Positions 11,201-21,800 of a DNA stretch of 64,000 nt are shown one piece after another. The notes under the pieces were generated by a model that saw only the letters and a program-made list of their open reading frames with translations, was not told the DNA's origin and did no database searches. The position numbers and the translations under genes are program-made. Source of the stretch: Lepidurus packardi (lineage: Eukaryota > Arthropoda > Branchiopoda > Notostraca > Triopsidae); contig JAKZAN010000004.1 in assembly GCA_023053545.1 (NCBI GenBank), positions 1,178,001 to 1,242,000 of the forward strand, in the 5' to 3' direction. Numbering within the stretch: the stretch's first letter is position 1; the number at the start of each line of letters is the position of its first letter.

Positions 11201-11728
11201 ATCACCCTAATTAAAATGACGGCCGTTAATAATACGAAACTTCGTTTTAAAAATGATTTTACATAAGGAAAGACGAGATGAATGCAGTTTCGGGCAGAAG
11301 GACTTGAAAGAACACTTCTTGGGCCCGCGTGGCTGGATTCGCAACCCGATAAGAGAATTGAGTAGTAGCATAGCGCAATTGAACTAGGGATTCCACATGT
11401 ACCGAGTACAAATCAGGCTTGTCGACTGATACCGTTTGGCTAGCAAGCGCTATTCCTGCTTGCCTCTATAGAACAAAACATTCACCAGATCTAGTGTTCC
11501 ACTTTTTACGTACACACAAAAAATCTAAGAAACTTCGAAATAAAAGAGTTCTTTGCTGTTTTAAAAAATTTTTTAATCGACCTAATTTCGGTTCTAAAGA
11601 TAAAAGAAAGAAGTAAGGGTATTTACCGCCGAACGCTCTCTTTTTTCTCGCCGTAGGATCCATGCAGGCTGAACCAGTGCAGCACACGCTGCACTCACGT
11701 ACCAACTAACAAGTAATACCTTCCACAT
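8206..11728 (-). CDS. ITIH-A: secreted VIT-VWA-clip protein, 11 exons, 886 aa
   Basis: Exons: 11728-11627, 11465-11263, 11206-11096, 11026-10782, 10725-10565, 10484-10284, 10128-9972, 9902-9118, 9035-8613, 8557-8379, 8299-8206. All are GT-AG and phases join into one frame. Order in the protein: signal peptide (about 1-18), RREKR convertase-type site (26-30), VIT domain (about 35-170), VWA domain (about 292-490) with MIDAS D301-x-S303-x-S305 (DISGS) and TDGEATTGE, an ITIH-like C-terminal part, a Gly/Pro/Thr-rich linker with a Thr run (exon 9), and a C-terminal module with cysteines at 805, 819, 825, 851, 861 and 862. That spacing fits an arthropod clip domain. In vertebrates ITIH heavy chains are secreted and bind hyaluronan; here an extracellular adhesive or immune role is only inferred. 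Almost identical to ITIH-B. Confidence 0.85.
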
Positions 11729-11774
11729 GGTTCACGTGTCGCACTCTGTAATAAAAATCCAGTCGTCTCAGACG

Positions 11775-11781
11775 TTTTATA
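11775..11781 (-). promoter_or_regulatory. TATA box of ITIH-A
   Basis: TATAAAA on the minus strand, about 47-53 bp upstream of the ATG at 11728. Equivalent boxes sit at the same distance in the other four genes, implying a 5' UTR of about 20 nt. Confidence 0.65.
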
Positions 11782-13161
11782 CGTTGAGGAAGTGTTTGAA
11801 AGGTTCAGTACCCCTCTTTGTACAGCGTACTTGGCACATCTAACTTAGTATTCAAGGTTCAGTTCGAAGACGCAATAATACCCTTGAGCTGTTTTTCTTC
11901 CTTTTGTGTTGTGTGGAGGAAAACCCTATCTGGCATTTCAACCATAACATAACAGAACGTCAATGGTATTCATATTACAGTAACCCCAGATTGTGCCACC
12001 CAATGAAACCCTGTCTGACGCTTATCTCCATCTGTGATCACGGAAATTCAACTCTGGGTTTAAATTCTCGTCAATTCTTTTCTGACATCTGTTCAGAATC
12101 TTTCTATAGTTCTTTTTAATTTACTTATTTTCTCATAGTTTTTACGACTGGCTTTGTATTACGTGTTCATCAGTTTTACAGTTTATGATTGGGTAAAAAA
12201 AATGCCTTTACACATTTTGTTATAGTTATCTAGATACTGTGTAGTTAACTATGAGAATGTTCTGTAATATAAAAGTCGACAATTGAATCCAGTTAACTTC
12301 GATAATAAAAAGCGCATTTAAAGCTCCCGCCACCTTAGCTTGTTGATGGAAAACAGATGGCACTGGTGTTTGTTATTATTTGCGAAAGTCTGGAAAGAAA
12401 GTAAAAAAAAATAAGGAAAAATAGATAGCTAATGGCCCGCACATTTCTACGCTTCTTTTGCTTCTAGATAATACAATTTGTCACGACGGTTTGGTGTAGC
12501 AGCACAATTTCCCAAATCAAATAGCAACAAGATTTCTCAAGAACTCTTTGTTGTATTTGAAAACAACGCATGCCATAACTAGTTTTCTGTTTTTTTACTA
12601 CCAAGTACGTAACTAACGGAAGTGTTCCTATAGTCCACGTATTTCATTTAGTTGAGAACTTATTTTGAAGGTTGCATACTGATTTATTGGGTTTTCGTGC
12701 TATATTTCGTATTTAATTTTTTTTTGTAAGAAGAAACACCCTTCCAAACTCGAAGGATAGACTTAGCGTGGCATCCGGATGATTGTTCCAACAGAAAGCC
12801 TGTTATATTTGCTTTACTTCGTTTCATCTTTTATATCAAGGTTAACGCTGCCCGGCATCCATTCTTCTCGCATGAATTTTTCGTATTTTCCTGGTAGCGC
12901 ATGTATGTCATTCGAAAATGTAGCTTAAGTACGTGTTGTATCATTTCCTACTGTACTTTAGTGTACTCAGTCCAAGCACAAAAACATAAAACTAGGAAGC
13001 TAAACTATACGGGAGCTTAACACAATTTCTTGCTTTATATGAAGCGAAGCAACAGTTTGTATTAAATACCTCACGTCTTAAGGACAAAACCAATTACATA
13101 GAAATAAAATAGCGCTTATTAAGCTGTGGTCCGGAATGAATTGGGCAGGCAATAAAAAAGC
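11782..13161. other. ITIH-A upstream region
   Basis: Non-coding as far as I can see. It contains the block shared by all ITIH 5' flanks (about 11975-12080). Most of it (to about 12750) is repeated at 33560-34500. Confidence 0.5.
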
Positions 13162-13566
13162 TCAGGGCGAAGCTTCCGCGGTCCTAGGCTGTGGAACTGG
13201 TAGAATTTCTACGTACTCCGATATTTGGTCCTTTACGCAGCAGTGCCCCCAATACTTTTATATAAATAATAGAAGAAGTTAGGATGATGCTGATCTCGCA
13301 AGGCTAACAAGGTCAGTGTGGTAAACTTACAGTTGTCAATCAGCACACATGCGTTGTTCCGCTTCTTTTGTTAAAGCGAATGATTGGACATCTCTGGCAG
13401 TAAAGCTGTCGAAATTGGTCAGACAACGCCAAGGTGCAAACAAAGATTCGGGCTCACCACGTCACCGAAGCACGTGGTGAGCGCGGGCAACGTATCGTTC
13501 ACGACTGTACCGTTCATGTACTTGAATTCTACGTCGATCAAGGCCGGAGAGGCGATATCGCGGAAA
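13162..13566 (-). pseudogene. ITIH 3'-end fragment fused to part of exon 8
   Basis: Exon 11 (stop at 13162-13164) and most of exon 10 are recognisable, but the acceptor before exon 11 has lost the G found in intact copies. From about 13440 the sequence jumps inside exon 10 to a piece of exon 8 (segment around FKYMNGT). Everything else is missing. In unit 2 the same locus is reduced to the small exon 8 piece at about 34572-34660. Confidence 0.75.
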
Positions 13567-13785
13567 ACCTAGCAAGTCTGTCTTTATTTCCGCGTGTTTA
13601 CGTTTGACTTGAACTGAGATGAGTTACTTACGCTCGGAATAGAAAGTTAAGCTTGTTTAATTGTTTTTTAAATGGTGTATTTACTTGCATTTATAAAAGT
13701 TATGTTTAAGGCTTTACAAGTAAGAAATAGTTTAGTAAGTCTTTCTGAACAGGAAAGTGGGCGTAGGAACTGGAGCAGTAGGGTC

Positions 13786-14360
13786 CTAGTACCTCCGAGC
13801 GTCGTACTTAGGAACTTCAACTCGTGGAGTTTCGTACTTGGGAGCGGCGTAAGCTGTCATACTAGGAGCAGCGCCACCATACAATTGCTCGTGGGTGAGT
13901 CTAGGGAGAGTAGGGAGCATAGCAGCAATTTCAGCCGGAATGGGAGGAGGAGTGGGTAAATGGCTTCCTGAAGGCTGGAATCCGTTTTCGTCAGCAACCC
14001 AAGACGTGGAGATCTGCTGGCCATCAGGTGCTACATATTGGCTGGATCCTTGGTTGACAGTGCCGACTCCCGTACCCATTTGCTTTTGATGCTGGCTTTC
14101 GTCTCGGGCGATGGAATCGGAGCTCGTGAAACTATCAAACGTTGGATAATTTGGTAAAAAGACACGCCGTGAATTAGTAACAGTTACCTAAACCTAGAGC
14201 TACCGTCCTCGTTACGGATATCAGACTCGCTCAGGATGGTAGCCATTTGGCCTCCGGTTTGACCGGCCCCATAAGAGATGGCGCCGGTTTGAACGGGACC
14301 GTAAGGTATGGTTCCAGCCGCAGCTACAGCTAGAAAGGCAGCGATAACGAAGAACTTCAT
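13786..14360 (-). CDS. RR-1 cuticle protein CP1, two exons, 172 aa, early stop
   Basis: Exon 1 is 14360-14188 (signal peptide MKFFVIAAFLAVAAAG and a short N-terminal region ending RNEDGSSRF). Exon 2 is 14131-13786. The chitin_bind_4 (Rebers-Riddiford RR-1) region is clear: [21 protein letters not shown] and HLPTPPPIP, followed by KYETP/KYDA repeats. The product should be secreted into the procuticle and bind chitin. The frame ends at a TAG where CP3 and CP4 read Gln. The next 18 codons still resemble their C-terminus and end RKTY then TAA. It is the unit 1 partner of CP2, from which it differs by a 3-residue deletion and a few substitutions. Confidence 0.85.
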
Positions 14361-14446
14361 CTTGACTCTGTAGTACTGGCAGTGAACGAGCTGGTTCTTG
14401 GAAGGATGCAACTGTTGAAGTGAAGTTTCCCTTTCGCTACAATTCG

Positions 14447-14453
14447 TTTTATA
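14447..14453 (-). promoter_or_regulatory. TATA box of CP1
   Basis: TATAAAA on the minus strand, about 87 bp upstream of the CP1 start codon. The same element at the same distance lies before CP2, CP3 and CP4. Confidence 0.6.
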
Positions 14454-14655
14454 CTTCACTGTAGAAAACGTTTTCCCGTTATCCGGAAGGCTTACACTCC
14501 TTTCCTTGTTAGTAAGACCCTTTCCATTCCAAACGAGGTCAAGGACAGGCTTGTGAAGCTCCACAATATTTAGAAGATCATTACTTGTTTAGGTCGAAGT
14601 ACTTTCGATCTCGAAAAGCCAGTCGATCTCAAGGCATCATCATCCCAAGGCGTAA

Positions 14656-14889
14656 CTATCGAACAAAGAATATTTACCAGAAGCTTTTTAAGAAGATTAG
14701 AAATTGCACTAGTAACCTAAAGCTCGAGCTGCCATCCTCGTTGCGGGTATCGGATTCGCTCAAAATGGTAGCGTGCACGGCTTCTCTATGACCGGTGCCG
14801 TAAGACATGGCTTCGGTGTGAGCGGAACCGTAAGGGATGGTTCCAGCTGCAGCAACTGCTAAGAGGGCGGCAAGAATGAAAAACTTCAT
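14656..14889 (-). pseudogene. Cuticle protein pseudogene (CP3 partner), exon 1 only
   Basis: Exon 1 (14889-14717) is intact, with signal peptide [16 protein letters not shown] and the same donor as CP3. The intron follows and the first few bases of exon 2 are present near 14656. The rest of exon 2 and the spacer up to CP1 are deleted, when compared with 35700-36780 in unit 2. Without the RR-1 domain it cannot make a cuticle protein. Confidence 0.8.
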
Positions 14890-15399
14890 GTTGAATCGGT
14901 ACTTCTAGCAGTGGAAGAGCTGGTTGGTGGAAGGATGCAAGTGTTGGACTGAAGTTTATCATCCATTGCAGTCCTTATATACTTGACTTTAGAATCACAT
15001 ATGTACTGACGGGAGGGGTTAACCCTTTCGTTGTTGGTAAAACCTTTCCCTTTCAAACGAGCCCAAGGACAAACGTTTAAACCCTCACAATATTTGGTAG
15101 ATCCTTATGTATTTAGGTCGAAGTACTTTCTCCACACGGAAAGACAAACGATCTCAGGTCATCGTCATCCCACGCGTTGGTTCAACACTGCTGTTAGCTT
15201 CGTCGTGACACGAAACAAGGTCTGGGCATGAAAAACGTCCATGGCTAATCCATAACGTGCATAGCATAAGGAGAACGTGAAACGTCACCTATATTATATT
15301 AAATACTGAATTTATTTGTGCGCTTATTTAAAGTGGATATCGAAGTGTCCAACATAAGAATATTAAAGTCGTGTTTTTCATATTTCTTGTGCTTTAATA

Positions 15400-15572
15400 A
15401 AGTGAATTTCGTTTGCGGCGCACTAACACTGTATCCCCAATTCGCCGCGGCGCCCCCAGAAGATAGACCTATCTAATAGATGCAGTGCGCAGATTATAGG
15501 CATCTGTAGCGGCGCCAGTACTAGCCCATTACGGGGCACCAGGAGCCGCGGCGCTCAGTTTGAGAATCGCTG
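15400..15572. mobile_element. hAT-type MITE, unit 1 copy (173 bp)
   Basis: Flanked by the 8 bp direct repeat CTTTAATA (15392-15399 and 15573-15580), the length expected for hAT. The right end is CAGCGATTCTCAAACT in inverted orientation, while the left end is damaged by a short deletion. The same insertion with the same duplication is at 37529-37714, so it predates the segmental duplication. Confidence 0.75.
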
Positions 15573-15988
15573 CTTTAATATGTTTTATTTCGTCGTTGAC
15601 TATTTCTTTCTCTTTACTTTGTTACATTCCGTGCCGGAGCTTACATTTAGAAAGTTAAAATCTGCAAGCTATATTTGGAGCATAGTCCAAATTGCGCACT
15701 CGTACTTGGTACTAATATACTAGCACCTTGCTTCGTGATAATAGGAGTCTATAGAGTACCGCCGGTTGAAGATTTGACCTTTATGGTCGTATTTCCCTTT
15801 ATTGATTTACCGAGTCCATCCTTATGGTGTTGGACCTAACAAATCTATCTTCATTTTCGCATGTTTACGTTTCATTTACGAAGGGAAGGTTGAGTAAATC
15901 CGGTTTGATGTTTTAAAACTTGTATTTACTTCCATGTATAAAGTTATAATTATGGCATATGAGAGTAAGAATTAGTTTAGTAAGTCTT

Positions 15989-16223
15989 TCAGTGCGTGGT
16001 GGGCGCAGGAACTGGAGTAGTGGGAACCTGACAGTTGGGAGGTTCATATTTTGGCATTATATTTCTCGGAGCAACGTATTTCGGAGCTTCGTACTTAGGA
16101 ACTTCAACTCGTGGAGTTTCGTATTTAGGAGCGGCATAGACTGTCATGCTAGGAGCAACATAAGCAGCCCCGCCGTACAATTCTTGGTGAGAAAGTTTGG
16201 GAAGAATAGGGACATGGCAGCAA
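15989..16223 (-). pseudogene. Cuticle protein exon 2 fragment
   Basis: Encodes the C-terminal half of a CP4-like protein ([10 protein letters not shown], then KYETP, KYEAP and KYVAP repeats) and ends in a TGA followed by codons for KTY and TAA. The RR-1 core and exon 1 are missing. The sequence breaks off at about 16223 into unrelated AT-rich DNA. Confidence 0.75.
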
Positions 16224-16464
16224 TTTCTAATAATTAATAATTATAATATATGAAATGTTCTGGATCACTCCGGAATGGACGAACGTAATTGTTATATGTA
16301 GCAAAGTATACAAGCCTTTCGTCACTCAATAAAGTTGCACATATAGGGAACGTATATAACTAAGTCCTGTTTCGAATTTACATACAAGTCAAGGCATAGC
16401 CTTTTCAGGGCATATAATTGTTAAATTATAAACTTGAACTTATAATAATTTGTCTCGTATTTAC

Positions 16465-16889
16465 CAGGATTGTGGTAGTCTTCGTAGTAACAGCATGTTC
16501 CAGTACCACCATCATCGTGGTAGATACCATGTCGTAGCTTGCCCATGTACGTAATAGGATGGGTACAGTTAAAGAAGGAGTAATGGCCAGTTTGACGTGT
16601 ATACCATCCGTCAAACTGGTCGGAGATTTATCCAAGATTTCCCCTTGGAGGACCTATCCCCAAAAAGTAATCGATTTGATCAGTACATAAAGCTGTGGTA
16701 ATATTTCTGCGGGTACCTTAACATCGTGACGAACTCAGCTAACCTCATCTCCGTTGGATCCTAGTGGACAGTCGTCTGTCAATCCAATGAAAAGCCAGTA
16801 CGAGAAGTACAGGTTGCTACCGCATTGTTGAGCCTGTAGTAAGGGGGTACGAATCCTTGAAGGATGGAAGCATAATTCATATTGCACAC
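16465..16889 (-). pseudogene. Pseudogene of the secreted Cys-containing protein at 39574-40641
   Basis: Two exons matching exons 3 (16889-16717) and 4 (16653-16465) of the intact unit 2 gene. Exon 3 has a 1 nt deletion in the Tyr-Tyr-Met region and a TGA replacing the Trp of VSW. Exons 1, 2 and 5 are not found. Conserved pieces include GSNGDEV and PITYMGKLRHG. Confidence 0.75.
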
Positions 16890-17204
16890 CTATATATATA
16901 ATGTTGCAAATCAAAAAATGTTTCACATTCGTATTTGGAGAGAAATTTTCGAATCTTGACTAGTTAATGTTCCCATACAGCTTAGCAGCGTTATGTGACT
17001 AAGCTAATTAATTTATTGTGTATTCCGTATTCCTTTTGTCACGAGGAATCTTACAATGTTTCACTACTATCTGGCTCAGTCCTCTTTCTGTTACCAACTA
17101 CAACCCCCATCGAACATTTTTCGTATCAAAAAAGACTTTTCCCTCGTCCCACCCCAAATTCAAAGAAACCCTCGATAAGGGATAAACAAAGGAAAAGGAC
17201 AAAC

Positions 17205-17235
17205 CAACAATTAATACCTTCCACGTGGTTCAGCG
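17205..17235 (-). pseudogene. Truncated ITIH exon 1 start (ATG changed to ACG)
   Basis: On the minus strand the first dozen codons of ITIH exon 1 are recognisable after an ACG (17224-17222) in place of ATG, with the usual promoter region and conserved upstream block on the right (17240-17660). The rest of the gene is absent; the sequence switches to an unrelated stretch at about 17205. Confidence 0.6.
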
Positions 17236-17744
17236 GTCGCACTCTGTAGTAAAAATCCAGTCGTTTCAGCCGTTATATACGTTGAGGAAGTGTTTGAAGG
17301 TTCGGTACCCCTCTTTGTACAACGTACGGGGCACATTTAACTTAGTATTCAAGGTTTAGTTCGAAGACGCAATAATACCCTTGAGCTGTTTTTCTTCCTA
17401 TTGTTTGTGTGGAGGAAAACCCTATCTCGCATTTCGACCATACCATAACTGAACGTCAATGGTGCTCATATTACGGTAACCCCAGATTGCGTCATCCAAT
17501 CAAACCCTGTCTCAAGCGTATCTCCATCTGTGATCGCGGACATTCAACTCGGGGTTGAACTCTCTTCGATTCTTCTCTGACAACCTTTTTTTTAGAATTT
17601 TTCTACATTTCTTTAATTCTCTATTTTTTCATAGTTGTATTGTCTGGCTTTGTATTACGCATTATTCAGTTTGACAATTTACAATTTAAAAAGAAACGAC
17701 TTTACACATTTTCTTGTAGTTATTATTGACTGTGCAGTTTACTA

Positions 17745-18447
17745 GGACTGTGTTCCCACTGTTAGAGTAATCCGGGTTGGCCTAGCACGCGTTTCCATTG
17801 GTACATAAAATAAGTAACCGGGTTAGGATTGGTATCGACTTTAACCATAGATTGATACTGGAAATCGTTTAATCGGACTGTACTACCTAAAATCATTCTA
17901 GAAATGTGTAAATAACAACAATTGAAACCCAACAACAACACAAGGAGAAACAGCCTCAGGAGATTTGTTATGGACAAAAACGTTACGTTTCTTTTCGTTT
18001 ACAAGCTAACATGGAGCTTTTTATCAACCCTTCGCAGTAATATTCGTCCAATATTACCTAATAACCTCGTCTCTTCTGTTCCCCAATTTGATCTCTTTTC
18101 CTTGGAATCAGCCATAGCTTTCTAAACAACAACGATTAATTTAGTTATAGTTTCTCAGTAAGAAACACTTTTTACTTGTACTGTTTTTATTCTACAAAAC
18201 TGAGGCGAAAACGAGTCTTGGCACTAGGTCAAAGCAGCGTTTGTTTACAATACACGGAACTCCCCCTCAGCGCAGAAGTGCACAACGTCGGGTCTAACCC
18301 GAGCGGTGCTAATCCTGATGGTGTCTAACACCACTTTTAACCCAGGTTTGGGTAGTGGAAACACCGGGTTAGTTTAATCCGGTTAATTATTTAAATTAGG
18401 TTAATTTCGCCCGCTACCCGGGTTAAGATGGCAGTGGGAACACAGCC
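17745..18447. mobile_element. Harbinger-type derivative with truncated SANT gene, unit 1 copy
   Basis: Ends are inverted copies of CTGTGTTCCCACTG, with TA (or CTA) duplicated on each side. AACCCGGGTT-like blocks lie inside, as in the element at 299-1205. It sits inside ITIH upstream sequence. It encodes the truncated SANT/Myb-like ORF at 17999-18115 and no transposase. The unit 2 copy (41376-41841) has lost its right end. Confidence 0.75.
17999..18115 (-). pseudogene. Truncated SANT/Myb-like ORF (38 aa)
   Basis: Begins MADSKEKRSNWGTEETRLL, clearly related to the start of the 123 aa protein at 679-1050, then loses similarity and stops. Only helix 1 of the DNA-binding domain is left, so it is not expected to bind DNA. 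Confidence 0.7.
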
Positions 18448-18501
18448 TAAGAGAATGTACTGTACTTCAAAAGAGGACGACTGGATCCAGTTACTTAATA
18501 T

Positions 18502-18800
18502 TGTCACGGATGGTTTTTTCAATGCTGTATTTCTTTGCTTGGTCTAAAACCCAACTGCCTCGTCTGTACATTGGCGTATCTTTTTATACCACTTCCATGA
18601 ACAAAAATGCTTCCTTCAACCTTGGTCCTCTGACCTCGACTAACTAAGAATGCAATTAAGTCAACCTTGGTCCTCTGACCTTGACCTTCTCTTAAGAGTC
18701 TTCCACTAACTAAGAATGCAACTAAGAATGGAATGAAGGCCCCTAAGAATAACACTAAGAATCTAAAGAAGGCTAAGTCTAGAAAAGGTCATCCGCAACA
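18502..18800 (-). repeat. Gypsy 3' LTR (299 bp)
   Basis: Near-identical to the split 5' LTR and exactly the same length once the Harbinger insertion and its TAA duplication are removed. It contains an imperfect internal direct repeat (the CAACCTTGGTCCTCTGACC stretch occurs twice). Confidence 0.9.
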
Positions 18801-21800
18801 CTCGGCCTTTCCTGACTTAAATCGCTCTCCCGAGCGACCAAGTGACCCTCTCCGACCCCGGCAGGTCTCCAGGTTTTCACCAACTCGGACAATGGCAGCA
18901 TCGTTCACTCCTTCTGTTCCATGGTGTTTCGAGAGCTGCGCCAAAGGGAGATCATCGTCCGATTCTCTATTTTCCTCACTCTGGTTAGAGGTCGTGTTGT
19001 CGTCTATGTCTACAATTTCACCGTCATCTTCTCCATCTTCTTCGTCGGACACATAACCGGGTACAAATTTCCTTAGTTGACTGACGTGGGCGGGAAATAT
19101 CCGAAGTCGACGTTTTGTTTCCTGTCCGGGTAGGTCTTCGATTTGGTAGGTGACTTCTGTAATATTTCTGACAATGGAAAAGGGTCCGATATATTTTGGA
19201 CGGAGTTTAGGTGACTGGCCCTTCGTTCGGATACGCCGCTGGACCCATACCAGATCACCAGGTTTGAAGACAGGTGGAGCCCGATGGTGTTTGTCGTAAC
19301 GGTGTTTCTGCGCTTTCTGTTTAACCAAGATTCGCTCCATGGTTGCTCTTCGTACGGCCTCGACGCGTCCAAGAAACTCGGGATAAGTTTCTGATACATC
19401 TTCCGGCCACGGGAATAGCGTCTCTTCGGGTAACACTGGAAGACGTCCATATACCAATTGAAACCGGGCTTATTCCGGTGGTTTCTTGCATGGCAGTATT
19501 GACACAGAAGGCCGCTGTTTGGACTAAGGAATCCCATTGATGCTGGTCGGATTCGATCAAACCTGCAACGATTTCGGTCAGTGTACGATTAACTCGCTCA
19601 CAGAGCCCATTTGCTTGGGGGTGATAGGCGGCTGTCATCGAATGCCGGATTTTCAGGCGTTCTAGGGTTTCTTCCATCTGACGTGCGGTAAATCCTGTTC
19701 CTCTATCGCTAATCAGCGCCTCAGGTGTTCCATGCCGTAGGATTATTTGTTCCATGAGAAAGTCAACAACATTTTTAGAGGATGTATCGGGAACGGCTCG
19801 TACCTCGACCCATTTACTGTGGTAGTCGATCGCAACTAGCAAGTGCCGATTTCCACGGGGAGTGAGAGGAAAAGGGCCAACGTGATCAATGCCCAGCAGA
19901 CGGAATGGTTGATCCGGAGGAGGAATTGGTTGCAAGAAGCCTAGTGGTGGGCCGGGGGGAATCTTCCTTTGTTGACAGGTGGGGGCAAGATTTAACATAC
20001 CGTCGAACCGTTGAGGTAAGCCTGGGCCACCAGTATCGGGACTTAACTTTGTCTAAGGTTTTTGTAAGACCGAGATGGCCTCCTGCAAAACTGTCGTGAC
20101 AGCTACGCAGAACGTCCCGACGGAACGTTCGGGGTAACGCAAGCAGCAACTTTCGACCTCGGCCATTACCTTTCCGGTAAAGTAGCCCGTGGCGAAGCGA
20201 GAATTGAGTGGAAATACCGTCGCTGTCAGGAACTTTTGATAAGGCTGCGGAGTCGTTTAAGAGCAATAATAGATGCGAGAACTGCGGATCGGTGTACTGC
20301 TCAGCCAAGAGTACTGAAGGTTGGACTTTGTATAATAGCGTGCAAATAGCCATGTGGTCTGGTGGCTGAGTTTCTTCGCCGGCTCCTGTTGGTGAGCGCG
20401 ATAGGGCATCTGCGACAACATTGGCTTTTCCTTTTCTGTGCTGGAAGGTAATGTCATATTCCTGAAGAGCAAGAACCCACCGGCTAAATTTTGCATTGAC
20501 CTCCTGTTTGTGAAAGAGGTAGGTGACCGCGGTATTATCCGTGATGACCTTAAAGGGCCGACCAAAAATATAGGACCTCCACTTCGTAACGGCCCAAACC
20601 ACGGCAAGACATTCCAGTTCATTACTGTGGTATCGAGATTCCGGATCCGAGAGTCTTCTGCTAATATAGGCAATGGTGAATTCTTCGTTACCCTTTCGTT
20701 GTACTAGAACGGCGCCAAGCCCTTCGTAACTGGCATCCGTATGGATTTCAATCTCCCGTTCCTCTTGGAAATGGATTAAAATCGGGGCGGTACGTAGAGC
20801 CTGTTTTAAGTGAAGGAATGATGCGCTGCTTTGCTCCGTCCAGTTCCAAGTCGTTACCTTTTTTAACAGACCATACAGGGGACGGGCAATGGCGGCGAAA
20901 CCCCGGATAAAGCGCCTATAATATCCCAGCATGCCAAGAAACCGCCTGAGTTGTTTGAGGTTACTAGGTTGGGGATAGTTTATAATGGCTTCAGCCCTCT
21001 GGGAATCCGGGCCAATCCCATGGCAGTTAACGCGATGCCCTAGGAACACGACTTCCGGACGAGCAAAGGTGCATTTGTCCAGGTTTAGTGTAAGATTCGA
21101 ATGTCGTATAGCTTCTAATACCAGTCATAGTCTATCCTGATGTTCCGAAAAGGTACGCCCAAAGATGAGTATGTCATCTAAGTATACTAGACAGTGAGAC
21201 CATTTGAGTCCCGCAAGTACTCGGTCCATCAGACGCTGGAAAGTGGCCGGGGCATTACACAATCCGAAAGGCATCCGTTGAAATTCGTAAAGCCCATCGG
21301 GAGTAACGAAAGCCGTTTTCTCCCGGTCTGAGGGGTTGACCGTTACCTGCCAGTACCCACTAGCCAGATCCAAAGATGTAAAGAAGACGGCGTTTCCAAT
21401 TCGATCAAGAATGTCGTCAATACGTGGAAGGGGGTAAACGTCCTTCTTCGTGATACTGTTTAGTCGTCGATAGTCTACACAGAACCGTAGTTCGCCATTT
21501 TTCTTTTTGACAAGCACGACGGGAGAAGACCATGGACTTGTAGAAGGAGTAATGATGCCTGCGTCCAACATCTTGGTGACTTGTTCTGAAATGATTTGTC
21601 GTTCTGCAGCGGATACCCGTCGAGGAGGAACATGCAAGGGAATTGGTTGTTCCGTGTGGATCTGATGATCGACCAAACTTGTACCTTGCAGAGGTTTGTC
21701 GGAGGTTGCAAAACATTGGGAGTATGAATTCAGAAGGTCTGACAACTCTCGTCTCTGGTCCTGGCTTAAAGTTTCCCCGAACTGAGTGTCGTTAAACGGG

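Noticed and set aside
17762-17977. Minus-strand ORF of 71 codons with a leader-like hydrophobic start
   Set aside because: It lies inside the Harbinger derivative just downstream of the truncated SANT ORF and ends in the terminal region; its presence in both units is explained by the segmental duplication, not by selection.
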